The notes below the pieces were generated by a model that searched no databases, had not been told where the DNA came from, and saw nothing but the letters and a program-made list of their open reading frames with translations. A DNA stretch of 64,000 bases from Ichthyophis bannanicus (lineage: Eukaryota > Chordata > Amphibia > Gymnophiona > Ichthyophiidae), in assembly GCA_033557465.1 (NCBI GenBank), contig CM066032.1, positions 56,828,955-56,892,954 on the forward strand, in the 5' to 3' direction. Numbering within the stretch: the first letter of the stretch is position 1; every line of letters starts with the position of its first letter. Below, piece by piece: positions 1 to 11,452 of the stretch. Both the position numbers and the translations under genes were made by a program.

Positions 1-194
1 CACATTATCACATCTTCAGGCACCCTATCTCCTATTAGGGCACCTTAAGACATCTTAAGGTGCCTGGTCATCTTAACATGCGTTATCCCGTTAACATGCG
101 TTAAGGTGTCCTGTTAATGCCATAACGCCCCTTTCCATATATGGATTACCATCTGTTAATGCTGCCTTTAACGCCCTTTAGTAAACATACTCCC
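1..194 (-). mobile_element. T-element terminal fragment
   Basis: The block ends with TTTAGTAAACATACTCCC, the terminal inverted repeat shared by the other T elements of the window. The preceding bases are rich in TAACGC/GCGTTA and in AAGGTGCC-type repeats, as in the subterminal region and cassette of the copies at 31095 and 21545. The right neighbour is L2 sequence, so the element was inserted in an L2. The other end lies outside the window. Confidence 0.7.
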
Positions 195-248
195 ATGTTT
201 CCTAAAGATGTTGCAGATGGGTTGCATATAGAGGTTAAAGGGGAGAGC
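195..248 (-). mobile_element. L2-like LINE fragment (RT)
   Basis: Read on the minus strand this gives FNLYMQPICNIFRKH, the L2 reverse transcriptase segment that follows the GVPQG motif. It continues the fragment at 4105-4439. The two were one frame before CR1-A inserted between them, and the closely related L2 at 29735-29790 shows the uninterrupted order. Confidence 0.75.
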
Positions 249-415
249 ATAAGAACATACGATATGCCATACTGGGTCAGACCAAGGTCCATCAAGCCCA
301 GTATTCTGTTTCCAACAGTGGCCAATCTAGGTCATACGTACCTAGCAGTTTTCCCAAGAGACACAAGTTCCACAATGCTTGTATTGGGTCAAGCATTGAT
401 ATCCTGGGTCCCCTT

Positions 416-3273
416 TTAATAATGGTTTATGGGCCTTTCCTCCAGGAACTTGTCCAAACCTTTTTTAAACCCAGCTACACGAACAGCCTTTACTACATCC
501 TCCGGTAACAAATTCTAGAGTTTGATTACACGTTGAGTGAAAAAATATTTTCTCTTATTTGTCTTAAATAGTTTACCCTGTAGCTTCATTACATGTCCCC
601 TAGTCTTTCTATATTCTGATAGCGAAAACAATTGATCTATGTTTACCTGTTCCACTCCATTCATTAATTTATAGACTTCTATCATATCTCCCCTCAGCCG
701 TCTCTTTTCCAGGTTGAAGAGCCCTAACCTTTGCAGCCTCTCTTCATAGGAGAAACCTTCCATCCCCTTTACCATTTTGGTGGCTCTTCTCTGTACCTTT
801 TCTAATAACGCTATATCCTTTTTAAGATACGGCGACCAGAATTTGCTTTCTTGGCCACCGCTGCACACTGTGCGGAGGGTTCTAACATGTTATCCACGAT
901 GACGCCTAAATCTTTTTCCTGGGTGGTGGTTCCCAATGTGGAACCTTGCATCGTGTAACCATAGTGTGGGTTGTTCTTTCCTAGGTGCATAACTTTGCAC
1001 TTGTCCACATTAAATTTCATCAGCCATTTGGATGCCCAGTCTTCCAATTTATCAAGATCCTCTTGCAATTTTCCACAATCCAATTGGGTTTTAACAACTT
1101 TAAATAGTTTTGTGTCATCTGCAAATTTGATAACCTCACTCGTTATTTCACTTTCCAGGTCATTTATGAATATGTCAAAAAGCAGCGGACCCAGTACAGA
1201 TCCCTGGGGTACTCCACTATTCACCTTTTTCCATAGGAAAAATTGACCATTTAGCCCTACTTTCTATCTTTTAACCAGTTCCCAATCCACAATAGTACAC
1301 TGCCCCCTATTCCATGACTTTTTAGTTTTGCCAAAAGTCTATGATAAGGGACCTTGTCAAAGGCTTTCTGAAAGTCCAGATACACTATATCAACTGACTC
1401 ACCTTTGTCTACCTGTTTATTCACACCTTAAAAAAAACATAACAGATTAGTAAGGCAAGATCTTCCTTGTCTATAGCCATGTTGGCTGTCTCCCATTAGG
1501 CCATGACTATCTACATGCTGAGTAATTTTGTTTTTTATGATGGTTTCTACCATTTTTACTGGTACTGAGGTCAGGCTCACTGGTCTGTAGTTTCCCGGAT
1601 CACCGCTGGAACCCTTTTTAAAAATTGGTGTTACATTGGCGATCCTCCAATCTTCAGGTATTACAGATGATTTTAATGAAAGCTCACAGATTACTAATAG
1701 CAGATCTGCAATCTCATATTTCAGTTCCTTCAACACCCTTGGATGCATACCATCCGGTCCAGGTGATTTGCTACTATTCAGTTTATTAAATAGTTTGTAA
1801 TACTTCATCCCGGTATAGCGATATTTCTCTCAATTCCTCTGCAGTATCACCTTTAAATACCACTTCAGTCTTGGGTAACATCCCTACATCTTCCTCAGTA
1901 AAGACCAAAGCAAAGAATTCATTCAGTCTCTCCACTATAGCCTTGTCTCCTCTTACTGCCCCTTTTACCCCTCTATCCTCTAACAGTTCAATTGACTCTC
2001 TCACAGGCTTTTTGCTATGAATGTACTTGAAAAAGTCTTTATTTCGCATTTTTGCTTCCATAGCAAGTTTCTTCTCAAATTCTCACTTTGCCTGCCTTAT
2101 CAATGCTTTGCATTTAACTTGTCAGTGCATGTGCTGTTTCCAGTTTTCGTCATTTGGCTCTTTTTTCCATTTCCTGAAATATGCTTTTTTGGCAGCAACA
2201 GCCTCTCTGACCTCAACTTTAAACCATGCTGGCAGTTTTTTGGACTTTCTTCCACTTTTCTTAAAGCGTGGAATACAGCTGGTCTGGGCTTCCAGGATAA
2301 TATTTTTAAACAACACCCAAGCTTGATGTAAGTCTTTAACCTTTTCAACTGCTCGTTTTAGTTTTTTCTTAACTATTTTCCTCATTTTATCATAGTCTCC
2401 TTTTAAAAAGTTAAAAGGTAGTACTGTGGATTTCCTTACTATCCCTCCTCCACTAATTAAATCAAACGCGATCATGCTATGATCACTATTGCCAAGTGGC
2501 CCCAACACCCTTATCTGCTGCACCAGATCTGGTATTCCACTAAGGACTAGGTCCAATATGGCTTCCCCTCTGGTTGGTTCATGAACCAGCTGCTCCAAGA
2601 AGCAGTCATTTATTTCATCTAGGAACTTTATCTCCCTAGCATGTCCTGCTATGACATTGACCTAGTCGATACCGGGGTAATTGAAATCACCCATTATTAT
2701 TACTGCACTGTAACCTTTGTTAGCTTCCTTGATTTCTTTGCACATTTCATCATCTATTTGTTCATTCTGGCCAGGCAGTCGATAGTACACCCCCACTGCC
2801 ATCACCTTCCCCTTCATACATGGAATTTCAGTCCATAGAGATTCTACAGCAAATTTTGTTTCCTGCAAAACTTTAATCTTTTCTGACTCAATGCCCTCTC
2901 TAACATAGAGCGCAACTCCTCCACCAATTTGATCAGTTCTATCATTACGATATCGTTTGTACCCAGGTATCACAGTGTCCCACTGATTGTCCTCCTTCCA
3001 CCATGTCTCTGAGATTCCAATCATATCTAAACTCTCATTTAGTGCTATATATTCTAACTCTCCCATCTTATTGTTTAGACTTCTAGCATTTGCATAGAAG
3101 CATTTTAGAGACTGTATTTTATTAATATTAATCTGGCTATTGGTAGGCATGGGTAATTTGGAATCTTTACGCTCTGTCTGCACCATACTCAAGGGTATTT
3201 GGGCTACTTTACTCTTTTTTGGAACCTCTCTGCTTTTGGTAGTATCCTTCAAGGATACCTTTTTCCGAACCAT
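416..3273 (-). pseudogene. CR1-A ORF2 (endonuclease-reverse transcriptase) pseudogene
   Basis: The N-terminal AP-endonuclease (about 3130-2640) shows CFYANARSLNNKM, ISETWWKEDN, GGGVALYVREG and IIMGDFNYPGID. The reverse transcriptase follows with [46 protein letters not shown] and the catalytic FADDTKLF (about 1125). The C-terminal CR1 domain ends in [20 protein letters not shown] sequence with a stop at 416-418. The frame is cut by several shifts (near 2650, 2100, 1800, 1430 and 1240). About 120 bp are deleted near 845, removing the stretch equivalent to [20 protein letters not shown] in other copies. No product is expected. Confidence 0.88.
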
Positions 3274-3342
3274 GGCTCTTGGGCGATTGTCGGCTTTCTC
3301 CTATTTTCTAGTTTAAAAGCTTCTCTATCTCCTTTTTAAAGG

Positions 3343-4099
3343 TTAATGCCAGCAGTCTGGTTCCATCCTGGTTAAGGTGAAGCCCATCCCTTCGGAAGAC
3401 CCCTCCTTTCCCCAGAATGTTCCCCAGTTCCCAACAAATCCAAAACGCTCATCCTTGCACCATCGTCTCATCCACGCATTGAGACTCCGGAGCTCTGCTT
3501 GCCTTTTGGGTCCTGTACGTGGAACGGGAAGCATTTCGGAGAACGCTACCCTGGAAGTTCTGGATTTCAACTTCCTACCTAAAAGCTTAAATTTAGCCTC
3601 CAGAACCTCCCTACCACATTTTCCTATGTCATTGGTACCGATATGTACCAATACAGCAGACTCCTCCCCAGCACTGTCTAAGACCTTATCTAGGCGGTGC
3701 TTGAGGCCCACTACCTTCGCACCAGGCAGGCATGTTACCAGGCGATCCTCATGTCCACCAGCCACCCAGGTATCTACATGACTAATAATTGAATCACCAA
3801 CTATAACAGCTGTCCTAACCCTTCCCTCATGGGCACATGGCCCTGGAGAAACATCTTCAGTGTGAGAGGGTTTTACATCACCTGGAGAACAGGTCCTAGT
3901 TACAGGATCACTTCCTGCCACACCAGGGTGATGCTCTCCTGTCACGTGACCTCTCTCCTCCATGACAACAGGGATGCTGCCAGACTGGAGGTGGGACTTC
4001 AGAACTATATCCCTGTAGGTCTCGTCCATGTACCTCTCTGTCTTTCTTATGTCTTCCAGGTCTGCTAATCTAGCCTCTAGAGAACAGACTTGTTCCCTT
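3343..4099 (-). pseudogene. CR1-A ORF1, esterase-like (SGNH) pseudogene
   Basis: Reading leftwards, an open charged helix (REQVCSLEARLADLEDIRK, upstream of the first ATG at 4029) looks like the coiled coil usual in CR1 ORF1. Then come VIVGDSIISH (SGNH block I serine), VHIGTNDIG (block III asparagine) and a C-terminal block. A frameshift near 3400 puts the expected D-x-x-H block (DGLHLNQDG) in another frame. In CR1 elements ORF1 is an RNA-binding and esterase-like protein. This copy is truncated at the 5' side by reverse transcription and inactive. Confidence 0.82.
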
Positions 4100-4104
4100 A
4101 GAGC

Positions 4105-4439
4105 AGAGAGAGAAGAACCTTGAAGAACACCCTGGGTCTGCTTGAAAGTTGAGGAGGTTGTTGCACCAATCCGAACCTGTTGTTTGCGATCTGTAAGATA
4201 AGATTTGAACCATTATAAAACTGTGCCTCTTAGGCCAATTTGTTGAAGTTTTGATATAAGGGATTTATGGCCGATGCTATCAAGCAGCAGCAATATCTAG
4301 AAATACAAGCATAAAAACGTGTTTGCAATTATCGATACCGCAGAGAAGTGTGTTCATAAGTGACAGCGTGAGGGTCTCAACTCTGGTGCTGTCTAAAATC
4401 GTGCTGCTGGGCATCTAGAGGGGCATTTAAGTCAACAAA
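4105..4439 (-). mobile_element. L2-like LINE fragment (RT)
   Basis: The minus strand gives an L2 reverse transcriptase block: FLDIAAA, then SKLQQIGLRGTVL, WFKSYLTDRKQQVRIG and GVLQGSSLSA. Stops and at least one frameshift are present. CR1-A interrupts it on the left (target duplication AGAGC) and a T element on the right. It is the oldest layer of this region. Confidence 0.82.
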
Positions 4440-5118
4440 GGGGTATGTTTACTAAACTGCGCTAACTTAACTCTTGTTAGGTTCCGCGGCAATGACACGG
4501 ATGCCCATATAAGGCTGTCTTGTCATCTAACGCATGTTACAAGGAGCCGTATTGCACAGTACAAGACGCCGTACGCTAACACACGCTACAAGGCACTGTA
4601 TAGAAACAGGGCACAGAGGAAAGGCAATGAACAGGGGAATGAAGGAGTGAGAGCTGGGAGCTACTGGACCTGCCATATCTGTGGGAATCCCATGTGGCTG
4701 CCACTACCATTGACAAACATGTTGGGGGCAATTAAACCATGGCACAGGGTGCTGGCAATGTAACGTACTGGAAAGACAGTGGGTGGCAGATGATGGGAAT
4801 ACGTGTCCCCCGGTGGAGGCAGAGGTGGCGGGATAGGTACAATGATGGGTGGACAGAGGAGTGGTGGTGCCATGCAGATCGGGCCCAGTCCGAGCAAGCA
4901 TGAAGAAGTGCAATGCAGGAAAGGGTACCAGCACTGGACATGGGGTGGCAGCCTGCACAGAACAACAGGACTCTACACAGCTGACAGACGCAGATAAATG
5001 GACTGAAGGATTGTTGGCAACTGTGGTGAGGGCTGGCAGCATGGATCTGCGAAGATATGACTGTTACAGGAATGACAAGTAGATGTGTAGGACAGGCATA
5101 AAAAAAAGGAGAACAAAG

Positions 5119-5192
5119 AGGAATTGAACCCATGACCACTGGTTGGGAAGTCATTGGGGTAACCAGTGTGCTACACCTCTATGGCTTGTAGC
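5119..5192 (-). other. tRNA-like module in T copy 1
   Basis: On the minus strand it has an A-box-like GTAGCACACTGGTTACC and, about 30 bases further, a B-box-like GGTTCAATTCC, the spacing of an internal RNA polymerase III promoter. Acceptor and anticodon stems do not fold convincingly, so it is not a functional tRNA gene. Equivalent modules occur in nearly all T copies. Confidence 0.55.
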
Positions 5193-6261
5193 ACAGCAAT
5201 GGCTGGCTACAGAAAGACTGTAGGTCACTGCACAAAATGTCTGCTGTGTGTGCCAGGACAGGGTAACCCCACCATTACCCATGATGCAATGCACATGCAG
5301 AACAGCAGTCTACAGCTGATCACCAAATGGAGTATGCACCCCTCCAGTACCTCAGCTTGGCAAGAAGAACTGTCAGTGCATGATAAGCCATTGTGCAGGT
5401 TCTGTGTTCACCCTGAGGGTTAGGATGGGTGCCCAGCACCAGGTCTGCAGTACATGTGGTGCTAGGGATAGGACCTGCAGTACATCCCCATCACTACCAG
5501 TGTGTGACAAGTGGTCCTTGCAGTGCAACCTAAAATAATTCCATATCCATCTGTATGTAAATATTGATGATATTAGCATGTAAATAATTCTGAGCAGCCC
5601 ATAACAGCCTGCTACAGCCAAAAATGTATATAGTTACCCTGTTTAACCCTGTATAAAGAACCTGTTTACTGTGAGTCCAGTGAGGCCCTGCCTACACTGG
5701 ACAAATGCGTCACTTGTAAACTGCACTGATCTTAAATAGCACGGTATAAAAGAAACATAAATAAATAAATAAACATAAATAAATTCCCAAGTCACCTCTG
5801 GCCCTATGGGACCAGAGACCACCCAAATTAGTGCATACACAATGTTACAGTGTGGCTGCCATGGTCAAGTGTTAGCAGGGCATGAGGGGTGTCTAGACTT
5901 GCATGAGGTCGATGTAGCACTGCTTCTACTGGTCAAAGTGGTATACAGATGGAGAAACAGGTGCCTGAGCCCTGATGAATGGCTGTTGGACCACTAACCC
6001 CTGTCCTGCTGGCAAAAGACAGCCCTCTGGGGCTGGTGGGCCAGAGCCATACCTGTGCCTGGGGCAGTGGCAAACCAGCAGTAATGCTGGGGATAGGCTT
6101 GGAAAACTTCAACTGCCTCCACCCTGCAGTTTGCCATTCACCAGTAGGCAACACAGTCAGCCCACACCTACAGCACCCTACAAGGTGCTCCAACTATGCA
6201 CAGACTAACTGCAGACAGCAGGGCCGGATTTAGCTAGAGTGAGGCCCTACGCCAAGAAAAA

Positions 6262-6455
6262 TTGTGGGCCCCCCCCCATGTCCCCGTGCAGTCCTGTGCC
6301 CCCCCTGTGCAGTCCTGGGCCCCCCCGTGTTCCCCCCCCGTGCCTCCGTGCAGTCCTGGGCCCGCCCCGGTGCAGTCCTGGGCCCCCCCCCCGTGCCCCC
6401 GTGCAGTCCTGGCCCGCCCCGTGCAGTCCTGGGATGCAGTCCTGGCCCCCCGGAC
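6262..6455. repeat. GC-rich VNTR (GTGCAGTCCTGGGCCCCCC-type)
   Basis: Roughly ten imperfect copies of a 16-35 base unit built on GTGCAGTCCTGGGCCCC stand in tandem near the left end of the hAT element. Long ORFs here on both strands (proline- or glycine-rich) are by-products of the repeat. Confidence 0.85.
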
Positions 6456-6525
6456 AGCATCGCGGCTGTCTGAGGGGCTTCAGAGGGGGCCGGGGAAGCC
6501 CGCGCGAGGCCCCGGCTCCCTCTGT

Positions 6526-6570
6526 ACAGCCGCCAGCGTGAAGAGCCTTTTCCTTCACGCTGGCGGCTGT
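6526..6570. repeat. Perfect 18-bp hairpin
   Basis: ACAGCCGCCAGCGTGAAG (6526-6543) is followed by a 9-base loop and its exact reverse complement (6553-6570). The stem is GC-rich and very stable. It lies between the VNTR and the AT-rich interior of the hAT element. Confidence 0.92.
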
Positions 6571-6603
6571 TTCTGTGAAGCCGGGAATGCTGGGAAAGGT
6601 TAA

Positions 6604-6714
6604 AGCAGGATATCTCCAATGCATATATATCTCATGCATATTTATTAGGGATATCCTGAAAACCTGCAGGATTGTGGACCACCAGGACTGGAATTGAGTA
6701 GCTCTGCCATACAC
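6604..6714. mobile_element. Half copy of the palindromic hAT MITE
   Basis: The stretch shares AATGCATATATATCTCATGC, then TTAGGGATATCCTGAAAACC and the arm ending GGACTGGAATTGAG, with the 545-bp palindromic elements at 45882, 46560 and 54350. Only one arm is present. Confidence 0.7.
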
Positions 6715-7609
6715 TAACTTTTAGTAAACATGCCTCTTAATGAGTATATGGATAAAGAAAGACTAAAAGGTTTCTACATTACTATAATCCAGTACCAACC
6801 GCCAGGCACATTAGGAACTACTACAAACACTGCCCATTTAGAACCCATAGCAAACCCGCCATATCCTAACAGCACTACCAGGACTCACAAAGCACCATAC
6901 CCTAACTATCAAAAGGCAACACTGCAAATATTAAACCAATACATTTCAGAGAACAACAATACATGACCTACTGGGGAAAGAACAAGTGGCAATGTCAAAT
7001 AGGAATTATATAAACAGAATACCTCAGCTCAGTTACACATGCACAACATAGACCATCACCAAACAAGGAATCACAATTTAGAAACAGGAAGACAATAATT
7101 AAACTGGGAACCCCAAAAGCCAAACTTGGAATATACAACAACACTGTAGAAATAAAACTATAAATTAATTTCCTCTTGTACTAAACAAAGCGCAAAAATT
7201 AATGATGCACATTTCCCAGAGCTGACATATTCCAGTTAATAAATTCAAAATAAAGAGATATTTTTCTACCTTTTGTGCATTTTTTTTCAGTTGCAATTGT
7301 TCCAGCCACTTTCTTCTGGTTTCTTTGTGTCTTCTGCTAACTCTCCATCTGCTGTCCATTTGTCCTTTCTTCTGTCTTCTTGGTTTTTTTTTTCCATTCT
7401 CTCTCTACATCTGCTTTAACATACTAATCTTTCTCCTTTTGCTCTTTCCTCATTCCTATTTCATCTACTCAAAATTTACCCCTCCATCCTCAATCCCCAC
7501 TTACTCTCCCAATACCCGGCCAATTGTAGATTTTTTATCCCTCCCACACAAAATATTTTTCCCCTCTCCATTTTACTCTCCCAGCACCATCCCATTCTAA
7601 TCCTCCCCC

Positions 7610-8905
7610 AACACCAGCTCCCTTCTAGTTCCAGCCTCACCCAGCATCCATTCCCTTCTAGTCCCTGCATCAGCCCATTTCCAGTCCTAGCCCCCCATTA
7701 GCCCATTTCCAGTCCTAGCCCCTCCCATCAACCCAATACCAGTCCTAGCCCCCCATCAACCCACTTCCAGTCCTAACCCCCCATCACCCCATTTTCAGTT
7801 TAAGCCCCCCCTATAACCCATTACCAGTCCTAACCCCCCATCAGCCCACTTCCAGTCCTAACCCCCATCAACCCATTTCCAGTCAGCCCCCCATAGCCCA
7901 TTGCCAGTCCTAACCCCCCCCATCAGCCCACAGTCCATTACCAGTCCTAACCCCATCAGCCCACCTGAAGTCCTAACCCCTCCCCATCAGCCCATTTCCT
8001 GTCCTAGCCCCCCCCCCATAGTCCATTATCAGTCCTAACCCCCCATAGCCCATTATCAGACAGCCCCCATCAGCCAACAGCCCATTACCAGTCTTAACCC
8101 CCCCATAGCCCATGGCCTGTCCTAACCCCCCCCTCAGCCCTCAGTCCATTACCAGTCCTAACCCCATCAGCCCACCTCAAGTCCTAACCCCTTCCCATCA
8201 GCCCATTTCCTGTCCTAGCCCCCCATAGCCCATTACCAGTCCTAACCCCCCCCAACAGCCCACAGCCCATTACCAGTCCTAACTCCATCAGCCCACCTTC
8301 AGTCTTAATCCCCCAACCCATTACCAGTCCTAGCCCCCCATAGCCCACTCCCAGTCCTAATCCCACCAGCCCATTTCCAGTCCTAATCCCCATCACCCAA
8401 TTTTTAGTTTAAGCCCCCCCCCATAGCCCATTACCAGTCCTAAGCCCCCATCAACCCACTTCCAGTCCTAATCCCATCAGCCCATATAGACTTAGCTCCC
8501 CCATAGCCCATAGCCCCCCCATAGCCCCCCCCCCCATAGCCCATCACCACTCCTAACCCCCCCATAGCCCATTACCAGTCCTAACCCCCCCAACAGCCCA
8601 CAGCCATTACCACTCCTAACCCCCCCAGCCCATCACCAGTCCTAACCCCCCCAACAGCCCACAGCCATTACCACTCCTAACCCCCCCCCAGCCCATCACC
8701 AGTCCTAACCCCCCCTAGAGCCCACAGACATTACCTCTCATAGCCCCCCTGACCTTATCCTGTCGTAACCCCCCAACAGCCCACAGCCATTACCACTCCT
8801 ACCCCCCCCAGCCCATCACCAGTCCTAACCCCCCCAACAGCCCACAGCCATTACCACTCCTAACCCCCTCAGCCCATCACCAGTCCTAACCCCCCCAGCC
8901 CACCC
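7610..8905. repeat. C-rich minisatellite (CAGCCCATTACCAGTCCTAA unit)
   Basis: About 1.3 kb of tandem units, mostly 24-38 bases long, are built around AGCCCATTACCAGTCCTAAC plus a run of 4-9 C. Unit length and C-run length vary, and higher-order repetition is visible (for example the pair of units at 8560-8720). Glycine-rich minus-strand ORFs here are artefacts of the repeat. Confidence 0.92.
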
Positions 8906-8939
8906 CAGCCCAGCGAATTTTTTTTTACAAAAAAGCTGT

Positions 8940-9330
8940 CGCTGCCTCTGCCGGGGCCGCCGCGGCAGAATCGATTGTGCCGCGGGGCCCCCCCTGCCCA
9001 GCAGAGCCTGGCCTGCCCTCCCCGGTATCACCTCTCGAGTCTCAGCTGCCTCCCTCCAGTCACACGCGTCGGCTTTCAGAGCGCGAGGTGAGTTTCTCCC
9101 TCGCTGCTCTGTTAAGCCCGCGGGGGCTGATGGGAAGTCCCATCAGCCCCCGCGGGCTTAAACAGAGCAGCGAGGGAAAAACTCTTCCCTCGCGCTCTGA
9201 AAGCCGGCAGCTGAGACTCGAGAGGTGATACCGGGGAGGGCAGGCCAGGCTCTGCTGGGCAGGGGGGGCCCCGCGGCACACTCGATTCTGCCGCGGCGGC
9301 CCCGGCAGAGGCAGCGACAGCTTTTTTTTT
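8940..9330. repeat. Giant inverted repeat (about 190-bp arms)
   Basis: The left arm (8940-9135) and right arm (9138-9330) are nearly perfect reverse complements centred at about 9136 (GATGGGA / TCCCATC). Only about 20 extra bases in the left arm (around 9051-9071) and scattered mismatches break the pairing. GC content is high and there is almost no loop. It lies at the right end of the hAT element. Confidence 0.92.
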
Positions 9331-10223
9331 TTTTGTTTTATTTTTATTTGGTAAATGAATGTTTTTTGCGCGGGGCCCCCTGAAACGCGGGGCCCTGTGC
9401 AAAAAACATTCCCGGTGGGCCCTTGCCAGCTGTGGGCCCTACGCCACGGCGTACGTGGCGTATAGGCAAATCCGGCCCTGGCAGACAGTCCACTAGCCAG
9501 TCCATAGTGCATGCTCACAGAGAAACCCTGTGCACCCAGAGATGAGATGTACTGCACAGACACCAAGTACAAGAAGCAGCTCAGTGATTAGGCCCCCAAA
9601 ACCAGGAACACACAGGTATCATTGCATACTAATAATGCAGGGCACTATGTGGGAACATAGACATGCCATGGTCACTGCTCAGTCAGAGTTAGAGTGACCT
9701 CACAGAATGTCATGCTGTGGCCACCCTGTCCATGCAGGTGGTGATCAGGCACTACAGTGTCCCAACCATTGCCCTATACCCTGTGCAGATGCATTCTGGC
9801 CAATCCGCCCTGTCCGGGTCATACCCACAATACCTTGCTCCTCATTATGCACATTTGCAGGCTAATGCTGGAAACAGTGTAAGCATTGTGGGCTCAGTTA
9901 GGGGTAGGCAGACACAAAACAATGGATAGACATACACACACTCCCACACCTTTTCAGCATTCTACACAGATAGAGGTGGTTGGCAATCCTGCCCGCCACA
10001 CTTGTCCTGATCACAGTGCCGACATTGCTAAACTGTGCAGGGGTGCTCTGGTGATAACTGCAGCTCTGTGCTGGGGCCAACAGCCTGACTCTCCATGAAG
10101 CTTTGGATAGTGGAGCATGTGTGAGTGGGTGTTTGTACCCCTGTTCACCGCTGCGTTGGGGTTTGCAGATGTTGCTGTTGTATCTGCATTGTAGGGTAAA
10201 ATATAGGGACATGCTCTGCAGGA

Positions 10224-10303
10224 ACCACAGCTGGGACCTGCACCTGTGACCCTCTGCTCCTGGACACACTGGCTGGGTGTACTGCACCACACTGTTGCCA
10301 CAG
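10224..10303 (-). other. tRNA-like module in T copy 1 (right)
   Basis: On the minus strand, CTGTGGCAACAGTGTGGTGC leads into an A-box-like stretch (GTGGTGCAGTACACC), then a B-box-like CAGGTGCAGGTCCC. The same module recurs at 16188, 24255, 33888, 38071, 38527, 45419 and 59389. Confidence 0.55.
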
Positions 10304-11274
10304 ATGCATGGTAGTCCCTGGGGCTACCTGCACTTTTCCTCAGCCAGACCTTTTATGTTGCACTGCACACCACGTACTGATGCAGAGCATGGCCTAGGTC
10401 CACTGCAGGGAGGTGGCACTGCCCCCTCCAGTACGGGTACACGCCCCCCTGCTAAGCTGATGTGACCATTTGCTGTCAGTGCTGGTAGTGCACAGTCCTA
10501 GGCAATCCATTGTGTAGGTAGGCGCCCACCTAGGGAGTGGGTTCCAGGGTGGGGGGCATACATGGACATCCTCACATCCCCCCATCACTACCTACCACTA
10601 TTATGTCCTCTCCACATGGGGGCGGGATGGCTGGGGGGATATCAGGTCAGTGCCCTAGCGACTATTGGCTAGGGTGGACCAGGTAGATATTGGTGGATTG
10701 TGTTTGGCCTTGGTTAACTGCTGTCTTGCTGATCTCCGGTGTCTATGTTCCTATGTGCTTCCTAGGTGCCCGCCTGGTCCACCCTGTACCCCAGCTGCCC
10801 ATGCTACATGTCCCGCCTGCGGCCCCCTATGCCCCATTTGCACCATCGCCATAGTGGCCATTCATACTTTGGCACTATGGTATTGCTGTACATGGAGCAC
10901 TACTATCACAGTTTTGGGGCTCCCTGCCTGGGCTGTACATTGCTGACACGTAAATGGTTTCTCTTTCCTGCATATGTGCATCTAACGGCAGTTTTTCAAT
11001 CGCATTAGGATTCAGCTCTTCAGATCAGCTCATTAGTGTGAATGGAGCCTCTCCCCGCCCACACTCCGCCCATTGACCCCTTCTTTCCGCCCTCTCTCCG
11101 CCTTCTGCGGTGTTTACCGCGCCGCAGAACGTCAACGATCGTTAAGTAACGATAACGCGTGTTATGTGACGTTAAAGATCGTTAACGTTACGTAGCACGT
11201 GTTATGTAACATTTAACGTTACGTAATGCACGTTATGTAACATTACCGCAGTTTAGTAAACACACCCCTAAGGG

Positions 11275-11315
11275 ATTGACCTGCAAGGGTGCCAATAATG
11301 TTGACCACAACTGTA
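11275..11315. mobile_element. Tc1/mariner-like terminal fragment (tentative)
   Basis: The reverse complement reads GGTCAACATTATTGGCACCC, which resembles the subterminal sequence of many vertebrate Tc1-type transposons. Only about 40 bases are recognisable. From 11320 to 11452 a degenerate two-copy repeat (TGCAGCTCAGATAA...CTTCCATCC) of unknown origin follows. Confidence 0.4.
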
Positions 11316-11452
11316 ATAGTCTCCTAATACTGCTTTTGGTGCAGCTCAGATAAGTCTTCCCTCCATCCGCTACTGGAGCACCCCAGATACTAGACTCTTT
11401 CCCTCCATCCATTATTGTTCTTGCAGCTCAGATAATAGTCTTTCTCTTCCAT

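Larger units (their letters stand above)
249..4099 (-). mobile_element. CR1-family LINE, family A, nearly full length
   Basis: This 3.85 kb non-LTR retrotransposon on the minus strand has an ORF1 with an esterase-like domain and an ORF2 with AP-endonuclease and reverse transcriptase. It ends in a CR1-type 3' microsatellite (TTCTTATG units, seen reversed at 250-262). The pentamer AGAGC at 244-248 and 4100-4104 is the apparent target duplication inside an L2. The 5' end is truncated within the ORF1 coiled coil. Both ORFs are broken by frameshifts, so the copy is dead, but the layout defines the family; at least eight further copies lie in the window. Confidence 0.9.
6219..9480. mobile_element. 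hAT-type non-autonomous transposon with 8-bp TSD
   Basis: The element starts CAGGGCCGGATTTAGC and ends with the near-inverse GCAAATCCGGCCCTG. It is flanked by the exact 8-bp duplication GCAGACAG (6211-6218 and 9481-9488). Subterminal sequence is also inverted (GGCCCTACGCC). The 8-bp duplication and CAGGG terminus are typical of the hAT superfamily. Inside are a GC-rich VNTR, a perfect hairpin, a half copy of the palindromic MITE, 900 bp of AT-rich DNA (6716-7610) where I see nothing coding, a C-rich minisatellite and a hairpin of about 390 bp. There is no transposase. Confidence 0.9.
4440..11268 (+). mobile_element. T element copy 1 (large TIR element), hAT nested inside
   Basis: It starts GGGGTATGTTTACTAAACTG and ends with CGCAGTTTAGTAAACACACCCC, so the termini are inverted repeats. 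Without the nested hAT it is about 3.6 kb. The left subterminal zone is CpG-rich. An interior of about 500 bp (4640-5060) is shared with copies at 31560-32060 and, reversed, 48780-49260. The right arm (11040-11110) carries repeated CCGCCC boxes, then alternating GTTACGT/AACGTTA motifs. I see no transposase. Its ORFs are short and their frames are not maintained between copies. Flanks (CAAA, TAAG) do not show a clean target duplication here. Confidence 0.8.

Noticed and set aside
6230..6714. Several overlapping proline- or glycine-rich frames on both strands (100-155 codons)
   Set aside because: They arise from the GC-rich VNTR in the hAT element. All frames are open because the unit lacks stops.
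7610..8905. Regularly spaced repeats that might suggest a CRISPR array
   Set aside because: Units are contiguous, of variable length and without unique spacers; the genome is a vertebrate. It is a minisatellite.
9060..9572. 170-codon frame on the minus strand
   Set aside because: It runs through the arm of the giant inverted repeat and the hAT terminus. The mirror frame on the plus strand is its palindromic image.
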